Both the position numbers and the translations under genes were made by a program. DNA of 64,000 nt from Acidobacteriota bacterium (GTDB lineage: Bacteria; Acidobacteriota; Vicinamibacteria; Vicinamibacterales; UBA8438): the NCBI GenBank assembly GCA_011523845.1, contig WTFV01000227.1, positions 16,043 to 80,042 of the forward strand, read 5' to 3'. The notes under the pieces are model-generated. The model was not told the origin of the DNA, ran no database searches, and saw nothing but the letters and a program-made list of their open reading frames with translations. Every line of letters starts with the position of its first letter. Position 1 is the stretch's first letter. Of this stretch, positions 62,439-64,000 are shown one piece after another.

Positions 62439-63221
62439 ATGACCCCGCCCGGCGTCCGGAGCCCTGGCGGGCGGGTCGTCGGCGCCGAGCCGTTGCGCGG
62501 CGTCGTCTTCGACTTCGACGGCGTCATCGCCGATACGGAGCGTCTCCACCTGCAGGCGTACCAGGACGTCCTGCGCGAGCGCGGGATGACCCTCTCGCGG
62601 GACGACTACGAAACCCGCTACCTGGGCTTCGACGACGTCGGCGTGTTCACCACCCTCGCCGCCGCCCGCGGCCGCACGCTCGCGGGCGGCGACCTGGACC
62701 GGTTGATCGAAGCGAAGGGACGCCGGTTCACGGAGCTGGTCGCGGCCGGCGACGTCGTGTTTCCGGATGCGCCGGCCTGCATCGAACGGCTCGCCGGCGA
62801 GCTCGTCCTGGGGATCGCCTCCGGCGCCCTCCATCAGGAGATCGAGGACATCCTGAACGGCGCCGGACTCCGCAACCGTTTTTCCGCCATCGTTGCCGCC
62901 GACGACGTCGAGCGCGCCAAGCCGGCCCCGGACGGCTATACGCGCGCGGTGGAGCTGCTGAGCGCCGAGCTCGGCCGCCCCCCGTCGCCCGCCGGCTTCG
63001 TCGCGATAGAGGACTCCCGCTGGGGCATAGAAGCGGCCGTCGCAGCCGGGTTGCCCTGCATCGGCGTCACGACGACCTACGCCGCCCGCGAACTGCCCGG
63101 TGCGGCGGCCGTCGTCTCCCGCCTGGCCGACATCGACCTCGGCTGCCTGGCCGCCGCGCACCACCGGGGCGCCCCCCGGGTCGACGTACGGCCAACGCCG
63201 GTGCACAATGGAGCCAAGTGA
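62439..63221 (+). CDS. HAD-superfamily hydrolase (beta-phosphoglucomutase-like)
   Basis: A 260-residue subfamily IA HAD enzyme. Motif I is VVFDFDGVIADTE (nucleophile Asp25, acid/base Asp27). Motif II is LGIASGA, motif III Lys lies in ERAKPAPDGYTRA, and motif IV is VAIEDSRWGIEAAVAAG. The cap sequence resembles phosphoglycolate phosphatase or beta-phosphoglucomutase relatives; the substrate is not clear. Its TGA overlaps the GTG start of the next gene. Confidence 0.87.
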   Translation: MTPPGVRSPGGRVVGAEPLRGVVFDFDGVIADTERLHLQAYQDVLRERGMTLSRDDYETRYLGFDDVGVFTTLAAARGRTLAGGDLDRLIEAKGRRFTELVAAGDVVFPDAPACIERLAGELVLGIASGALHQEIEDILNGAGLRNRFSAIVAADDVERAKPAPDGYTRAVELLSAELGRPPSPAGFVAIEDSRWGIEAAVAAGLPCIGVTTTYAARELPGAAAVVSRLADIDLGCLAAAHHRGAPRVDVRPTPVHNGAK

Positions 63222-64000
63222 CGAACGTGGTCTCCGCGGACTTCATCCGGCGGTTCACCGAGGTGGCCAAGGCGCCCTCGCCCGACCTGGCGCCCGCCGC
63301 GCTGGCCATTGCCCGCATCGAGTACCCGCAGCTCGACGCGTCGCGCTACCTGCGGGCTCTCGACCGGATGGGCGCTGCCGCGGCGGACCGGCTCGCCGCG
63401 CTCGGCGACGAGGCCGACCTGCTGCGGCGCATCGCCGGCATCAGCGCCTACCTGTTCAAGGAGCAGGGATTCGCCGGTAACCGGAAGCACTACGACGATC
63501 CGCGCAACAGCTTCCTCAACAACGTCATCGACCGTCGCACCGGCATCCCGATCACGCTCGCGCTCGTCTACATCGAAGTGTCTCGCCGGGCCGGACTCCG
63601 GATCGACGGCGTGAACTTCCCCGGCCACTTCCTGCTGCGCGTCCATCCGGACCGCCCGGAAGCCGCCGGTGCCGGCGAGCAGTTGATCGTCGATCCCTTC
63701 CACGGCGGCACGATCCTCTCGGAGCTCGACTGCCGCAAGCTCCTGCGCTCGCACGCCGGCGACGAGGTGCCGTTCGACCGCCGGATGCTGGCGCGGGCGA
63801 CCAAGGCGGAGATCATCGTCCGCATGCTGGTCAACCTCAAGCGCATCTACGTCCGCATGCGCTCCTTCCCGCAGGCGCACGCCACCACGGAACTCCTGCT
63901 CGCCCTCGACCCTGCCGCCACCACGGAGCTGCGCGACCGCGGGCTGCTCGCCTACCACCTGAACGACTATCCTGCCGCGCTCCGGGACCTGGAGGCGTAC
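63218..64000 (+). CDS. SirB1/transglutaminase-like family protein, 3' end outside window
   Basis: The frame from GTG 63218 (GTGA overlap with the HAD stop) stays open to the window edge, giving 261 residues so far. It reads VSADFIRRFTEVAKAPSPDL at the start, then the family core NNVIDRRTGIPITLALVYIE, GVNFPGHFLLRV and LIVDPFHGGTIL. The end enters TPR-like helices (TTELLLALDPAATTELRDRG). SirB1 proteins have a transglutaminase-like core plus TPRs; their biochemical role is not settled. Confidence 0.85.
   Translation, partial: MTNVVSADFIRRFTEVAKAPSPDLAPAALAIARIEYPQLDASRYLRALDRMGAAAADRLAALGDEADLLRRIAGISAYLFKEQGFAGNRKHYDDPRNSFLNNVIDRRTGIPITLALVYIEVSRRAGLRIDGVNFPGHFLLRVHPDRPEAAGAGEQLIVDPFHGGTILSELDCRKLLRSHAGDEVPFDRRMLARATKAEIIVRMLVNLKRIYVRMRSFPQAHATTELLLALDPAATTELRDRGLLAYHLNDYPAALRDLEAY

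Overview
The window is 64 kb of high-GC bacterial chromosome with dense, mostly short-spaced genes. The gene content fits an Acidobacteriota-type organism, probably near Vicinamibacteria. The pointers are a VWFA-related protein of the acidobacterial type, paired carboxypeptidase-regulatory/TPR exported proteins, aa3-type oxidase assembly genes and several small SEC-C zinc-motif proteins. This placement is inference from gene families; there is no rRNA gene in the window.

Layout. 1-0.5 kb: the 3' end of an outer-membrane barrel gene. 0.7-11.6 kb: a nitrogen-control cluster with glnD, a PII gene and glnA, a hairpin terminator, a wrecked AAA/DUF4143 ATPase gene, a large SEC-C protein and glnE. 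11.7-15.9 kb: assorted oxidoreductase, amidohydrolase and small membrane/coiled-coil genes. 16.0-21.5 kb: an ACT-domain protein followed by the lysine/diaminopimelate genes dapB-dapA-dapD-dapE. A vapBC module sits between dapA and dapD, and a Uma2-type nuclease gene sits between dapD and dapE. Both insertions are flanked by decayed duplicate pieces of dapD. 21.9-30.6 kb: a mixed accessory stretch with a retropepsin-like protein, higBA, a double cyclophilin, a PEGA protein, tag, an RNA methyltransferase, a GNAT protein, mutM and a second, lower-GC HigB/HigA-ImmA pair. 30.7-37.5 kb: a minus-strand run ordered PD-(D/E)xK-like protein, PIN toxin, metH and a KefB-type antiporter. 37.7-46.3 kb: a DUF3347 protein, a VWA protein, an HD alarmone-hydrolase-like protein, a FeoA-FeoB fusion with its Cys-rich partner, a proline-racemase family enzyme, a frameshifted PQQ dehydrogenase and tRNA-Glu(CTC). 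46.4-54.5 kb: an M23 peptidase, a cupredoxin-like lipoprotein, ctaA-ctaB-DUF420, a beta-lactamase-fold hydrolase and two TPR paralogues. 54.6-61.4 kb: a fatty-acid degradation operon (TetR/FadR-like regulator, fadN, alpha/beta hydrolase, fadA, fadE) with a FadR-like palindrome over the regulator's start codon. 61.7-64 kb: a DUF1684 lipoprotein, a HAD phosphatase and a truncated SirB1-family gene.

How the genes work together. GlnD modifies PII, and GlnE adenylylates GlnA; the predicted target residues on PII and GlnA are both present, so the classical cascade looks complete at one locus. The dap genes form a nearly complete succinylase-branch lysine pathway. The fad genes encode a full beta-oxidation cycle.

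The most unusual features are structural. A dispersed two-hairpin repeat of about 105 bp occurs in opposite orientations in two convergent intergenic regions (14.8 and 40.3 kb) and supplies stop codons to the genes running into it. Insertion scars interrupt the dap operon. There are several short direct duplications (72, 72, 86 and 97 bp spacing). Four loci carry disabling lesions (DUF4143 ATPase, DUF1640-like protein, dapD fragment, PQQ dehydrogenase). Toxin-antitoxin-type genes occur at four places.
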